Shown here one piece after another: positions 1 to 11,100 of a stretch of DNA of 30,638 nt (its first letter is position 1; every line of letters begins with the position of its first letter). Source of the stretch: Chalara sp. BL73 (taxonomy: Eukaryota; Ascomycota; Leotiomycetes; Helotiales). Location of the stretch: positions 1-30,638 of the forward strand of contig CAKJVC010000185.1 of assembly GCA_918026815.1 (NCBI GenBank), given 5' to 3'. Made by a program: the position numbers and the translations under genes. The notes below the pieces were generated by a model. The model worked only from the letters and a program-made list of their open reading frames with translations. It ran no database searches and was not told the DNA's origin.

Positions 1-472
1 ATTCTTGATTAGTTCTAAGCTACGATCTACAAAATAGGTGAAGGTACGACCCATAGCTCACGTGGCTAATTGCGTGAACCTACATGATACAACAGTTAGA
101 AAAAATACATCTATTGTGTTTAGGCGACATTTTCAGAATAGTGTCCAGGTACAACGACGGGTGGAAATGCGTCACAGACCACTGATGGAGCTGCTGCAGT
201 ACTTTGATATAGAGGTCTACTTAGAGAAATTGGACTAACGAATCTATGGTCAATTTGTCATCGGCGCTATTGGGGGACTCGTACCAAGAATTATGAGTAT
301 TAAAGTAAACAACATTGGTTAAATATCTTGTTTTTTCGGCCATCTACTAACGTTTAGTCGCTCTCGCAATTCCTAGGCTTCTAGAGAAGAGCAGATTAAT
401 CAAGAGGATATTGATGTCTTTGAAATCAATGAAGCGTTCGCATCGATGGTAAACACGGGTCTCTCCAAATAG
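1..472 (+). pseudogene. 3-ketoacyl-CoA thiolase fragment (frameshifted, cut by window edge)
   Basis: Broken pieces of a thiolase, the enzyme that cleaves 3-ketoacyl-CoA in the last step of beta-oxidation. Pieces appear in order but in different frames: RKNTS and HFQNSVQ (about 92-147); GTTTGGNASQTTDGAAAVL (148-204), matching the thiolase N-A-S-Q-x-x-D-G-A-A-A motif; RIYGQFVIGAIGGLVPRIM (239-295); AIPRLLEK (366-389); and DVFEINEAFASM (from about 413), the conserved N-E-A-F motif. Between the third and fourth pieces, 305-357 looks like an intron (GTAAAC, CTAAC, TTTAG), though the frames do not join cleanly across it. The catalytic C-terminal GHPxG and CxGxG segments are absent, and the N-terminus lies outside the window. 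Base changes are not RIP-like here; the damage is indels and loss of the end. I am confident of the family and less sure of the peroxisomal versus mitochondrial type. Confidence 0.8.
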
Positions 473-597
473 ATAGAATTTGTTGACTCATGTGCAGGGG
501 GTATATTGGGTACAGGTACACCTACCCCCGGCGGTAGGTGTAGTCGGACCCCTTTGTGTAAGCCAAGCTTACCAAGCCTCAGGCCCCAAAAGTATAA

Positions 598-757
598 CCT
601 GTTAGCGATGCGCGTAACACAAAGCCTGTAGCACGCTATTTTACAGATGAAAAAGCTGTAATACGCTATTGTACAGCATACAAAACTTGTAATACGCGAT
701 TTTGTTGCTGGGCAAGTTATAGCACGTGACTTTACTACGCAAAACAAGTATTACGTA
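598..757. repeat. Diverged 31-bp tandem repeat
   Basis: About four to five degenerate units of 31 bp, each built around the pattern ctgtaRYACGCTATTTTAC. Clear units start near 623, 654, 685 and 716. The stretch ends in an A-rich tract (770-790). No reading frame fits it, and the function is unknown. Confidence 0.55.
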
Positions 758-1169
758 AGCTTTAAAATCCAAAAAAAAAAAACAAAAACGAAATTGTTTA
801 AAACGGCCTAAATTGAAAGCACTCCCGCGAAAGTGGCGTATCTCCAAATTGCTTGGCCAGGATACCGCCTGACTTGATACATCAGAGGAGGCTCAATGCA
901 CCGACAAGCGGCGCCAGCTGGGTGTACTCAAGCAATGCAAAAGTTCTCACCAAAGCTTGAATACACACAACTAAAGCCATGAAGTCGGGTCGGGTCATCT
1001 TGCACAAAAGCCGCCTATGGAGAGCCTTTAATTGATGCTTCCCAGCCTCGGCTCATGTCACGCGATCAGCCCCAGGCCCCCTCCTGGCATATTTGTCTTT
1101 TCTATATCTATACAACTTTACTCCCTGACCTTTTAAGTCCTGTTTATCTGCATAGGAGCATTATGCAAA
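758..1169. other. Intergenic stretch upstream of the ATP-grasp pseudogene
   Basis: No gene is visible. A pyrimidine- and TATA-like stretch (tctatatctata, about 1100-1112) lies 60-70 bases before the ATP-grasp start codon and may be the old promoter. The sequence has balanced composition and shows no RIP bias. Confidence 0.35.
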
Positions 1170-2429
1170 ATGAAGATTGTCCTGACCGACGCATCTGGCC
1201 TTACCTCCCGCCAACTCTCCACCATCCTCTCCCGCAAACACCATGAAGTCCACATTCTCTCCCCACCAGGCGGCCTCCTTACAAAGCTAACCTCGCACAC
1301 CACAAAGTCTCACCTCGTACCCCCATTCTCCTCTTCCCCTTCCGCCTGGCTGGACGCCACACTATCCGTTCTCCGCAACGAGAAGTTCGACATCCTTCTC
1401 GTGCTCCCAGGAGCAAGTAGCTATTATCTCCGCCTCCTCCACCCAAATCCGAGAAACGGGCGTGAAATTCGCTGTCCCGGATTTCTCAAGTCTAAGGAGG
1501 GTGATGGATAAGGTATCAGCTTGTAAAGCGCTTGCTGATGCGGGACTCCGGCAGCCGGAATCTGTAATTCTGGGTTTGGGAATGGAGGCGCTTGAGCAGT
1601 GTGAAGCGTTGCTTCCTGCTTATGTCAAGACACCTATTGGCACGGCGAGTACAGGTGTTACAGCCGTGCTGGGACTCCTAGTGAATTAACCTCTATTGTC
1701 GCTGATTATGTTGCCCAAGGTTATTTCGAGAACGGAGGCGAGGTGCTTGTTCAGAAAGAGATTCAAGGGAGTCTACTTATGGTTTGTGGTGTTTTTGACT
1801 ATGGGAGATTGAAGGCTTGGCATGCTTGTGTGAGGGTGAGAGGGGATTGCAGGAGGGGCGAGCAAAAGGTTTCGCTGCCATTGCCCATTCTGGGGAGGAT
1901 TTGCAGGCTCTTGGATTCCTATTGAATTGGCATGGAGCACTGAGTTTGGATGCTATTTTGGAGGATGGGAGGCCGTGGTATATGGATGTTAATCCGAGGA
2001 TTGTGGAGCCGATTAATGGGTTCCTTGCTGGTCTTGATTTGGCGGAAGAGTTGTTGGATGTTAGTTTAGGGAAGGAAGTGGAGAGCAGGGCGCCGAAGCA
2101 TGGTATTGAGGGTGTCGAGACGCATCAGCTAATTTTGGCGATGATGAAGGCAGCGGAGGAGGGAAGGTTGAATTTGTTGGTTGAAGTTTTTAAGGCGCTA
2201 ATGGGGTTTGATCAATACAGGGAAGTGTTGAGGAACTCACTCCGTTGGAAGGGGATGTAGTGTGGAGTTTATTATCGTTGGGGTGTTTGCTTTTAGGTTT
2301 AATTGTGGGGGTCCATGGACAGTGAGGAAGTTGAGTGGAGATACTATTGCGAATTATGGATTAGGTAGGGAGGGGTGGGAGGAGATTTTGAAGAGGGTTG
2401 ATAGGAGGGAGGAAACAGGGAGGTCGTGA
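1170..2429 (+). pseudogene. ATP-grasp (carbamoyl-phosphate-synthase-like) ligase pseudogene
   Basis: The frame opens MKIVLTDASGLTSRQL, typical of fungal ATP-grasp ligase-like proteins. It continues piecewise: VKFAVPDFSSLRRVMDKVSA and YVKTPIGTASTG (ATP-binding lysine segment), then EVLVQKEIQGSLLMVCG (hinge strand), WHGALSLDAILEDGRPWYMD and VNPRIVEP (the metal-binding D-x-N-P-R motif), and a C-terminal tail WTVRKLSGDTIANYGLGREG ending at the TGA at 2427-2429. To follow it the frame must shift near 1410, 1670, about 1835-1890 (more than once) and near 2235. All family parts are present in order, so the gene was full length (roughly 400 residues) before decay. No intron is evident. Substrate and pathway cannot be read from the sequence. 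Repeated frameshifts without RIP-type stops mean either an old pseudogene or single-base assembly errors. Confidence 0.8.
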
Positions 2430-3138
2430 TTTGAAGACGCTGATGATTTTCTCTTGAAATATTATTTGATGCGACGCCATTTAAGTGAGTGCTTGTTTCA
2501 TGTGCTTCGAGAATTGATACCTTTTCTATTTGTGAGAAAAACGAAGTCAGAATTAGGCCTAGCTCACAAGACAGTGTTTTATAAAGTTCTGTAAGGGTGG
2601 TCAAGGAAAATCAAATGGAAAATCTACGACAAACTGTCACGTCGCGTGATCCCAAGCACACGTGATCCATATTAGGCGAGCTCCCCGAGCTCCTCGTGTA
2701 TATATAGCCTGCTCTCCTCGAGCTCCCTCTTCCTTCTTTAGCTATAAATTCTCGTATTATCACGGAGAGCACTCAGTAGTGCAGCGAACAGCTAATTGAT
2801 TGTTGACAACCCCAAAGTAGCGAAGTGATATTATTGTATGTATACACGCTTGAAGAACAAGTAGTCTAAGCTTAAGCTGTTCTCCTAAATATCAACTTTT
2901 ATTCACTTTTGGCATGCTCGCATATTTAGCCAATAACTTTCTACGTAGGTTTATTTTGTGACACACTTTTTATTTCTTCGTGTTGTAATTTTATTTATTA
3001 AAAAGCAACTCGCAGAAATACTAGAATACTTTTTGTATTGCTTTAAGCTGCGCGCGTTTATTTTCGTATACCAAAAGCGTGTTAGTGTTGTTTTGAAGAA
3101 AATTAATTTCGAAGTTTAAAATTTTAAACGCGATATTT
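2430..3138. other. Gene-free stretch with a possible solo LTR or promoter (2635-2808)
   Basis: No coding region is seen. The GC-rich part 2635-2808 begins TGTCACG, contains repeated CACGTGATC/CGCGTGATC boxes, a TATATATA box (about 2699) and CT-rich initiator-like sequence, and ends TTGACA. That resembles the layout of a fungal LTR with its promoter. I could not find a matching target duplication (flanks CAAAC and ACCCC), so this is weak. From about 2880 the sequence becomes AT-rich. Confidence 0.25.
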
Positions 3139-3146
3139 GTAACGAC

Positions 3147-3663
3147 CAGTGTATACAATTAGAGTAATTACTCTAGAGTAAGTAATATTACTCTAACTCT
3201 AATCTAATAAAAAGCTATTACTCTAATTTAACTCTAATTTAATTTGATTACTTAAATTTTATTAAAGTAACTAGAGTAACGACACGTGATACCGGAGTAT
3301 TAATTTTCCGGCTCGAAACATGCTGCATTAAGACTAGTGTTTTTAAATTAGCAAGTTTCGGCACGGATAAACTTTTATTTCCGAACTTCGGCTTAATAAA
3401 ACTTCGAACTTTCTAAAAAAATCTGTAAACTTCTAATAGTATTGTAAATAGTCGCTGTTATATAACTATATTACGCTTATACTTAAACAAAATATAACTT
3501 AAACATAAGTAATTATAAAATTAGAGTAAAATTAAAGTAATGTTAAGTGTTACTCTAACTTTAATTTAACTTTAATAAAAAATTGGTTACTTTAATCTAA
3601 TATAATCTAATTAAAGTAACTTAAATTTTATTAAAGTAATTAAAGTAACTTGTGTATACACTA
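3147..3663. mobile_element. hAT-type MITE (non-autonomous DNA transposon), 517 bp
   Basis: The left end begins CAGTGTATACAA and the right end finishes TTGTGTATACACTA, so the termini are inverted repeats, with the last base G changed to A at the right end (a RIP-type change). Immediately outside are perfect 8-bp direct repeats GTAACGAC at 3139-3146 and 3664-3671. An 8-bp target duplication together with CAGTG ends is the hallmark of hAT elements. Sub-terminal arms rich in TTACTTTAATT / AATTAAAGTAA extend the inverted repeat about 150 bp inward on each side. The middle (3300-3520) has no transposase frame, so it must have depended on an element elsewhere. Confidence 0.75.
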
Positions 3664-3846
3664 GTAACGACGCTAGAACACTACAGGCTGAGTAGAGGTA
3701 TATAGGAGTACGTATCTTAGGCTAATAGTAGCATTCTAAGAGGTCTACTACAAAAATATAAAAACATAAAGAAAAAATAATCTTGTAAACATAAAAAGCG
3801 CTTTTTATATTTTTTTATATTTTTCCGAAGTTCGTGTTATATTTAA

Positions 3847-4133
3847 TGTAACAACTCAAGCTGCACAGGGATCTCGATCCGTGGATCTAGGTAGAAGGAT
3901 GCAAAAGTATGGACAACTGTCAATTGTTATAACTAAAAGAACAAACTACAGGCAGAAAAAGGTAAAAAGAGCAGTGCTTTATATACAGGATGCTGGCTAG
4001 GGGCCAGTGTAAACGAGCTTTGTAGTGTTAGTTGCCAAGCTTTGGAGTGCCGAGCTTTGTAGTAACAAAGCCAAGTTTTACCGAGCTTTGCAGTGCTTGG
4101 CGCTAAGCTCGAAATAGGGCCAGGGCCGTGACA
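3847..4133 (+). mobile_element. Solo LTR, copy 1 (287 bp)
   Basis: Starts TGTAACAACTCAAGC and ends GCCGTGACA. It aligns along its whole length with 29126-29412, which is also exactly 287 bp. Shared landmarks are TCTCGATCCGTGGATCTA (TCTCGATTCGTGAATCTA in the other copy), CAATTGTTATAACTAAAA, CAGTGCTTTATATACAG (a TATA box) and the AGCTTTG-rich right half. There is no adjacent internal region or second LTR, so it is a solo LTR. The 5-bp flanks (TTTAA left, TTACT right) do not match, so its target duplication has mutated or been lost. The superfamily is not determined. Confidence 0.7.
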
Positions 4134-4193
4134 TTACTCTTTTTTTCTCAGTGTAGCTTGCTTTCAAGCTACGGCGGATCAAAAATGGAATGT

Positions 4194-4235
4194 AAAAATC
4201 AAAAATCAAAAATCAAAAATCAAAAATCAAAAATC
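4194..4235. repeat. (AAAAATC)6 microsatellite
   Basis: Six perfect head-to-tail copies of a 7-bp unit, just downstream of solo LTR copy 1. Confidence 0.9.
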
Positions 4236-4950
4236 TACTTTTCCGACTTTCGTAACATGTTTTACTTATTGTTATTCAGGCGATCAGCTAGTTTTTTGCT
4301 TTGCAAGTAGCAATTAAGCTAGTATTGTAAATTTGCCGAAGAACTTTTAGTTTTAAAGTACTCGTTGTAAAAAGTTTTTAGTTTGTATAACGCTTTTTTG
4401 AATTTTTCGGCATTATAAAATACAAAGTCGTAATTTATACTTATTCATTTTACTTGGTACTAAAACTTTCGGCAGTATTTTCTGTTTTGCAAAACTTGCT
4501 CGATTTTTTATTCCGGTTGTTAGTTGTAAACTACAAACATTAAAACCTTTTAATGCTAGTTTAGTAGCGAGTTACTAAAGTCTTTTCGCAGAAGTTTCGA
4601 TGCAAAAACGTTATAATGTGGTGGGGATTGATTCCTTTTTCTTTGTAGTTGTCACGTGATGAAGTGTGGGTTGTTAGTCATGTGACCTCGGATCGAAGGG
4701 TGCATATAAGGGATGCCTTCAGTGCTGGGGATCAACAAGAACCAACAATCATCAATTATCAACAACAACACTTAGAACGCTATATCAATACAACTGATTC
4801 TACTTTTCTATATATTATATCCTATAAGCTATTGACGTTTATTTATTATATAGAGCTTAAGCTCACCGGTGCTCTTTTCAGTATGCTACAGCCACCGCTG
4901 TTACGCTTATAAGTTTTGTGCTAAATCCTGTTGCTGTTCTTGCTTTTTAG
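4236..4950. other. AT-rich gap with a promoter-like or LTR-like patch (about 4650-4775)
   Basis: No gene is recognisable. Within the AT-rich sequence a patch of normal composition starts TGTCACGTGATG (4650), has a second CATGTGACC box, a TATA-like CATATAAGG (about 4703) and a CAACA-rich tail. It could be a copia-type LTR remnant or the promoter of the coding remnant that follows. No target duplication was found. A pyrimidine tract ending TTTTTAG (to 4950) looks like an intron acceptor. Confidence 0.25.
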
Positions 4951-7500
4951 CATGTTCCCCGCTACATGTATTTTAGTGACTTACGCAAGGGATCAAGCAC
5001 TTTCTATAGCAACAGCGAAGCTTATAAACGCGATATGCGGTGCGAAAAAGCAGAAAAGAAAGCACCGGCGCATTTTTTCAAATACGCTTTACTAACGGGC
5101 TACTCGATATAAAGCATTACAGCGATGTTTTTGTAATACAAAAAAGAACGCTACAGGCTTTTAAAAAGCAGCACAAAGTTGAAAAGCGTTACAACAGCTT
5201 ACAAAAACCTATTTAGTTAGTAATTTTTGCTAGCAAGCGACTTTTCTGAACAACATTTTAAAAATAAAAGCTAGTGTGCAAACGCTAAAGCCAAGCATTT
5301 GAACAGTACTTAGAAAGTAAAAGACTTAAAAGTACCGGAATTTAGTACAGTAATTAAAGTCAAGCAAATAGCAAAAAGCTACAAAGCTTCGGCATAAACT
5401 GAAGCACACACTAATTTACAGCATAAAAAAGTTCCGTTAAAAGAATTTCAGCAAAAAGTTTTATTAAAAAAGCTTTAAACGCTTTAGCAAAACAGTAGTT
5501 GCTATTAAAGTTTAAGCGGCTAGCATAAAGCAAATAAGTATAAAAATTACTTTTGTTGCTGCTGCAAGCTGTTAAATCAAATATATAAATTGCTTTAATA
5601 GCAACGACTAGTTACATCAATTTTTTTTTTTACGCTTAAAAGCTTTTTAACAAAACAACTTTTTGCTTATTACTATTGCTACAGTATTTACACTATATAC
5701 AATGTTTTTTGCATCGGCACTAAAGTTTGTATATACGGCTAAAGAATTAAAGAAAAACAAGCTCGAAAATCTTATTTTAAGTTTATTTTTCGACAAAACA
5801 CACAAGCACAAAAAGCTTAAAAAGCAATCGGTTGCTTTTACAAGTTTAAGCCGACTATATAACCGTGCTTACTTTCAATTTATGTCGATACTCGGAAAAT
5901 ATAACAGTCCGTTTTTTAATAGCAAAAAAGTTACTGTATACTTCAAGTTTTTTAACAAAAGCTTTAAAAATTATAAAATTTTAAACGATAAAAAAAAGAA
6001 AAAAAAAGCAGCAAAGTACGTTTCGGTTTAACTAAAAAAAAAGATTAAACAGTTAAGCGAATACAGTAATTCAGCTGTAACGTGAAAAGCCTTTTAACAA
6101 AAGCTATTGAAAAAGTACAAATACAAAAACTCGGAACAGCTTTTATATACTATCGCATATTTCGACAAATACGTTAAAAACTTTAAAACAATCAACGATC
6201 GAAGTTACGTAACACAAAGTTAAATATACTTATATTGCAAAAATTTTAACTAAGCCGAATTAAAATGCTTAGAAAAAAAAGTTATTACAAACAAAATGCT
6301 AACGTTTAAGTTTTTGTATAAACTGTTTTATAAGCTGCGAGTAAAAATTTTCAAATATGCAGCAAAGCCTAGAAAGCTAAAAACGAAAAACATTAAGTTT
6401 TACAAAAAAGTCTATAAGTATATTAAAAACGGATATGCAGTATTAAAAAAAATGAATAATTTAGTACAAAAACAAAAAATAAAAAAACTATTTACAAAGT
6501 TTAAAAGCTTGAAAATAAACACTTTTTTTGTGTTTGCAAAAACGCATTCGGCACTTTCGGCATTTTCGGCTTTTAAAATAAAGAATCGCAAAAAAACTGT
6601 TTTGCTTTTTGTTAAAAAAAAATCTTTCGAAAACCGTTTTGTTACAAATAAAGAAATCGACAATATTACAGAAACTTAAAGCGTTTGCGGATTTTACAGA
6701 CTGTTGCGAAACGAGCTTATTAAAAAGCTCGAATAGCTAATTTTAACTATTTTAAAAAGAATTATGCTAAAAAATATAAAATTAATTACAAAAGATTTTT
6801 AAAAAAAAAAAAATTCAAAAACAACGACACTTGCAAATAGTGTAAAAATTACTAGTTAAATAATATAAAGCCTTAAAAACCCTATAAGTACATAAACTAG
6901 TGCTATAACTACAAGAAGTTTATAAGTCTAAGCGTTATTTATAAGTTTAACAAAAACTATTACATTTGTTTAAAACTTTAAAAAACTAAAAAAACTTTTA
7001 TACCGGTACAGTTTAGCAACGACTTTCCGCGAAAAAATCAAGTTATAGCGCGAACTATTAATACTAAATTCAGCTATATTCTCGAGAATAGAAAGCGAAC
7101 TTTAAAAAAAAAAGCTCAGTTTAAAAAAAAAAAAGCTTAAGCTCGAAAAAAAAGCGTAGTTAACAATATTGAAACTTACGTTTATAAAACTGGAAATATA
7201 CTAACAAAAACGAAACTTAGTAATGAAATAAGTGCTTAAATGCAAAACTTTATTGCAAAAAAAGCGAAAATAAAGCCTGTAAAAACAAAGCTATTTACTA
7301 AAAAAAAAAAGCGTTAAGCGTTATATAACTTTAAGCTTACGTTACAAAAAAAGCTTTAAAAACAGGCAAAACACAGTGTAGTTAAAGCACTGCAGCTAAA
7401 AACAGTACGTTTTTAAGAAAGCGCTTCTGAAAACAAGTTTAGAAAGTCAGAAAAAACAAGCTTAAAACGGAAGTTTACAAAAGCTTAAAAATTGAAACTT
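4951..7500 (+). pseudogene. RIP-degraded, lysine-rich coding remnant, family unknown
   Basis: Long stretches read as protein if TAG/TAA are taken as former CAG/CAA and TGA as former TGG. The readable frame is 4951 onward (YMYFSDLRKGSSTFYSNSEA), then about 5064-5610, then 5630-6800, then about 6815-7490. The frame changes coincide with homopolymer runs (T run near 5622-5633, A13 at 6801-6813), so indels or introns there are likely. The protein is very rich in Lys, Tyr and Phe. Near the C-terminal third a C-x2-C pair (DTCK, CKNY, about 6826-6850) is followed by a CYNY segment (about 6900) that may once have been CxxC, so a small zinc-binding domain is possible. I do not recognise the family. 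The decay style matches that of the genes to the right of 13.8 kb. Confidence 0.45.
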
Positions 7501-7561
7501 ACAGTAGCGAATGCGCTAGCTAAGTTTAGCTACAGCTATAAAAGCTCGCTAGCGAAACTTA

Positions 7562-7572
7562 TAACCCTAACC
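7562..7572. repeat. Interstitial telomere-repeat scar (TAACCCTAACC)
   Basis: Eleven bases matching the telomere repeat in the CCCTAA orientation, opposite to the terminal TTAGGG array. It lies exactly where the AT-rich RIP-decayed sequence changes to a GC-rich block. It could be the remnant of a former chromosome end or of a break repaired with telomeric DNA, but it is short enough that chance cannot be excluded. Confidence 0.45.
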
Positions 7573-7789
7573 GCGAGGCCGGTGGCATCTGGGCCCAAAT
7601 ACCAGGCGGTCGAGGGGCGGCCGGGCCAGTTCCAGAGCCGGGCCACTTTCGCGACGGCGACGGCGACAGCGACGGCGACGCCCCGCCCTCCCGCGCGCCG
7701 GCCCCCCTTCTCGCCGCGACCCACGCCCGCCGGCCTGGAATCAGGGCCCCGCCGTCGCTGGCGCGCGCGGCGAGGTCGTCGTCGCTCAG
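7573..7789. other. GC-rich island, left half
   Basis: Roughly 80 percent GC, with CGACGG and GCGCGC runs, in sharp contrast to the AT-rich sequence on its left. No conserved protein or RNA gene is recognised; an open frame runs through it but that is expected in such composition. The LINE split this island: the matching right half starts at 13367. It carries no RIP signature. Confidence 0.5.
7776..7789. repeat. LINE target-site duplication, left copy
   Basis: TCGTCGTCGCTCAG, identical to 13353-13366. It directly abuts the (TAG)7 tail, which defines the 3' end of the LINE. Confidence 0.85.
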
Positions 7790-8116
7790 TAGTAGTAGTA
7801 GTAGTAGTAGTTTATTGCGCCCGGCTAAGCCTAAAGGGCCCTATTCTATATTACATAATACGCTTCCTTCGGTGTTTCTAATGCCTCCTGAAGCCCATAC
7901 AGAACTGCTTCTATTTATATTTTCCGATTTCAGTAACACATATTCCACGTGGTCTCGTGCGTAGTTAGTGGCAAGTTAACTTGAAGTTCATTCCTCCAAG
8001 TGTTCAATGTCCTATTGTCGGCGACTGAAGCGAGACCTGCTGGGGACACGAGGTGATAAGGGGTTAGTCGGGATAAAAGAAAGAAATGGGATTTCCTATT
8101 GTAGGAAGTTAGTTGC

Positions 8117-11100
8117 CTACTCTACTTCCATGTCCAGTCGTCTTGTGGCTATGGCGAACTTGATCGTTGCTCGAACCGCGTCTATATTTGGTGTCCATGT
8201 CTCTGGGTCAGATGGAGCTTTCCCCCCAAGATGGAAGGAGAGGTTGCCTCTTCTAGTGTCTGTCTGTGCTAGCATTTGCGTTCGGTGTGCGTCCCATCTC
8301 GTGCATCGGAAAAGGAAGTGCTTGACAGTTTCTGTTGCCTGTCCGCAGGCACACTGGTCAGATTCCGCTGCTCCAATCCGGTGAAGATATCCGTTCAGTC
8401 GTGCCATTCCTGTACGGAGCTGTGCTAATACGCTCGCTTCTCTCCGCTTGAGACCGTCGTATAGGGTACGAGTATGTTTTCCTGGCAGTGCGGTGTCTAT
8501 TTCTCTGGAATACTTTCCCACCTCGTCTGGTAGTGTCCTTATTGCCTTTTCTGCTTTTCCCCTGTTGATAGTTGTAGATTTGGCTTGGTAGCACTGCCCT
8601 TGTGGTGTTCGGTCTGGCTCGGTAGCCTGTCGTGCGGCTTCCTTTGCTCTCCTGCCGAGCTCGAAGCTCTCCTGAGACGGGATCCATATCATCGAGATAG
8701 AATTGCCTCCTTTTCTCAGCGCAGACGCTACCTCGTAAATCTCTTTAATGCTGGTTTGTCCTGATTGATGTCTTGGTTGGCTCGTTGCTAGCAGGGCTCC
8801 CTGGTTGTTTGAAATAATCGTGATCTGTCTTCCCACCAGATGTAGCGGTAGGCGCTTCATTGCCATCGCTATCGCGGCGAGTTCAGCCGTGTACGGGTTC
8901 TGCTCCGTTCTTGCTCCCAGCGTGACCGAGTATGCACTCGGTTCTCTACCTGTTACAATGCCGAGAGTGTCGTGGATGGCTCCTCCCATCCCCACTATCC
9001 TCTTTCTCGCGGACGAGCTTGTCGCAATCCGAATACCGCAGATAGTGTTCGCAATGTTGGTAATCTCCTCCGTTCCGAAGTCGATTGTAGCGGGGAGCCG
9101 TTCCTCCCACGGAGCGATTACATAAGGCTGAATAACCTCCATCTTATTTGTTGGCATGTTTTGATGCGCACAAGCTATCTTTTGCAATGGTGACGTGAAT
9201 CTCCGGAGTGCTCTGGTGTTTAGCTTCGATATTGGATTCGTTTCGGGCAGCGTGCGGATGTTGACCCACACTTTCGTAGCCCTCTCTGCAAACCGCTCGC
9301 TCACTGTACGTATGCTGGCCTCGGCTTCTGCAACTGCGGTGGCGACGGTTCGGAAAAGCTCCTGTGACGGCCTGTGCTCCGATTCTTTGTATTCGGTTCA
9401 TTAAGGCCATGCCCTTGTGCCCGCAAGCATGCATCCACACATTTGAAGCGTAGTCCACGACTGGCGCTACCGTCGCTCCAAACAACTGCCTTGCAGTTGA
9501 GGGAGAGACCAGCCGTAGTCGTTTTAATGCCATCGCGGCAAGAAGGCCCTTGGTTGTTGCTTTCCCGATGTGCTGTACATACCGGAGTCCGGAGTCCATA
9601 ACGACTCCTAAGATCTTGGTCGCCTCCTTTGGTGCGATTGCCTCACCTTTGATAGTGAACGGTCTGGTACTGATTCGGTCATGCCGTCTAGTGAAATGAA
9701 TGATTGCTGTCTTCTTGCCTTCGAACGTGGCTCCGCTCCGCCTTTCCCAGTCCATTGCTTTGTCGATGATAGCTTGAATCCCTTCTCGGTTCACATCCGC
9801 TGATGACCCTGTAACCCACGCGTTATAGTCGTCCACAAATGCTATTGATCCCCCATTTGCATTCAGTTTGTGTTGAACTAGGTCGGCATTGAAGAAGAGG
9901 AACAGGATTGGCGACAGTGGTGACCCTTGCGGTAGGCCTGCTTGTGGCAGTGGCTGCTGTTGAGACGTGTGGCCATTGACTAGTATGGTTGCGGTGCGTT
10001 CTGAGCAAAAAGCATCAATCCACCGTACTAGGGCCGGTGGGATGCCTCTCGCTGCGAGTCTCTGCAACAGCCTGTCCTTGTACACTCCATTGTATGCGCC
10101 CTTCACGTCGAAGCTAACCAAGCTCAGGACCTTCTTTGATCTCCATGCATTATAGATGTGTTCTTGCAACAGCAAAAGTGCCTGTTCAGCAGAGCGCTTC
10201 TTTCTGGCCCCGAAGTGATTCGTGGGGAGCAGACCAAAGGTCTCTACTGCGTGCGATATTCTCTCAGCAATCACCGATTCTAGTGTTTTCCCCAGTGTGG
10301 AGAGCAGCGAGATCGGCCTCCATGATTCTGCAACCGTGTAATCACCTTTGTTTGGCTTCTTCAGCGGTATGATCTTGGCATTTCTCCATTGTGTAGGGAG
10401 TTCCCCTTCGTCCAACGACGTCTGAAAGAGGAGCAACACCCTGTCCTTGACCACTGGCCATACCTGCTTCCATACCATGGCTGGTAACCCATCCTCTCCT
10501 GGCGCCTTCCGTGGCTTCGCCGCGAACATCCTCCGTTCGACTTCTTCCATGGTCAGGGGAGGCATCGACACTGCGGTTCGCTGTGGTCGTGGTCCTTCAT
10601 CTTCTATCCTCTCCGGCAGTGGGGGAAAGAACACCGACAGCAGTTCCTCTGCTTGTTCAGTTTTGTTTTTCGTGGTGGATCCGTCTCTTCTCGTTAGCGG
10701 CGGTATCTTGTCAAATGCTGAACTGCCACGAGGATCTAGGTATTTTGCCGCTTGCCAGATGTTTGTGTCATCTGCGAGGAAGTCCTCCCAGTGCGCCTTT
10801 TTCTGTCTCCGGACAGCATCATGGTATTCCTTAGCAGCTTCATTTGCTTGCTGTTCTAGTTCAGGAAACATGCGACCCAACCGTCGTTGCGTTCTAGCCT
10901 GGTTCCTCCAGTACGTATAGACTCGCCGCAGCTGTGTGAGATCTGTTGTCCACCATCTCTTCGCGTATGGTGAAGGTTTAGCCTTTGGGGTGAGTGCATG
11001 GACTGCCTCCAGCACCGCGGTCATCAACCCATCTGCCTGTTGCTGTACACTGCCACCAAATGGAACGAAGCGAAGATTGGTAGTAATCCTGCCTTTTATG

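Noticed and set aside
400..747. Minus-strand 115-residue open frame
   Set aside because: It overlaps the thiolase fragment in antisense and then runs into the 31-bp repeat; there is no independent support.
7573..7789. Ribosomal RNA gene fragment in the GC-rich island
   Set aside because: No conserved rRNA words were recognised. The composition is GC-repeat-like rather than rRNA-like.
7492..7881. Open frame across the GC-rich island as a gene
   Set aside because: It runs from AT-rich remnant through GC repeats into the LINE tail. The composition alone keeps it open, and no motif is present.
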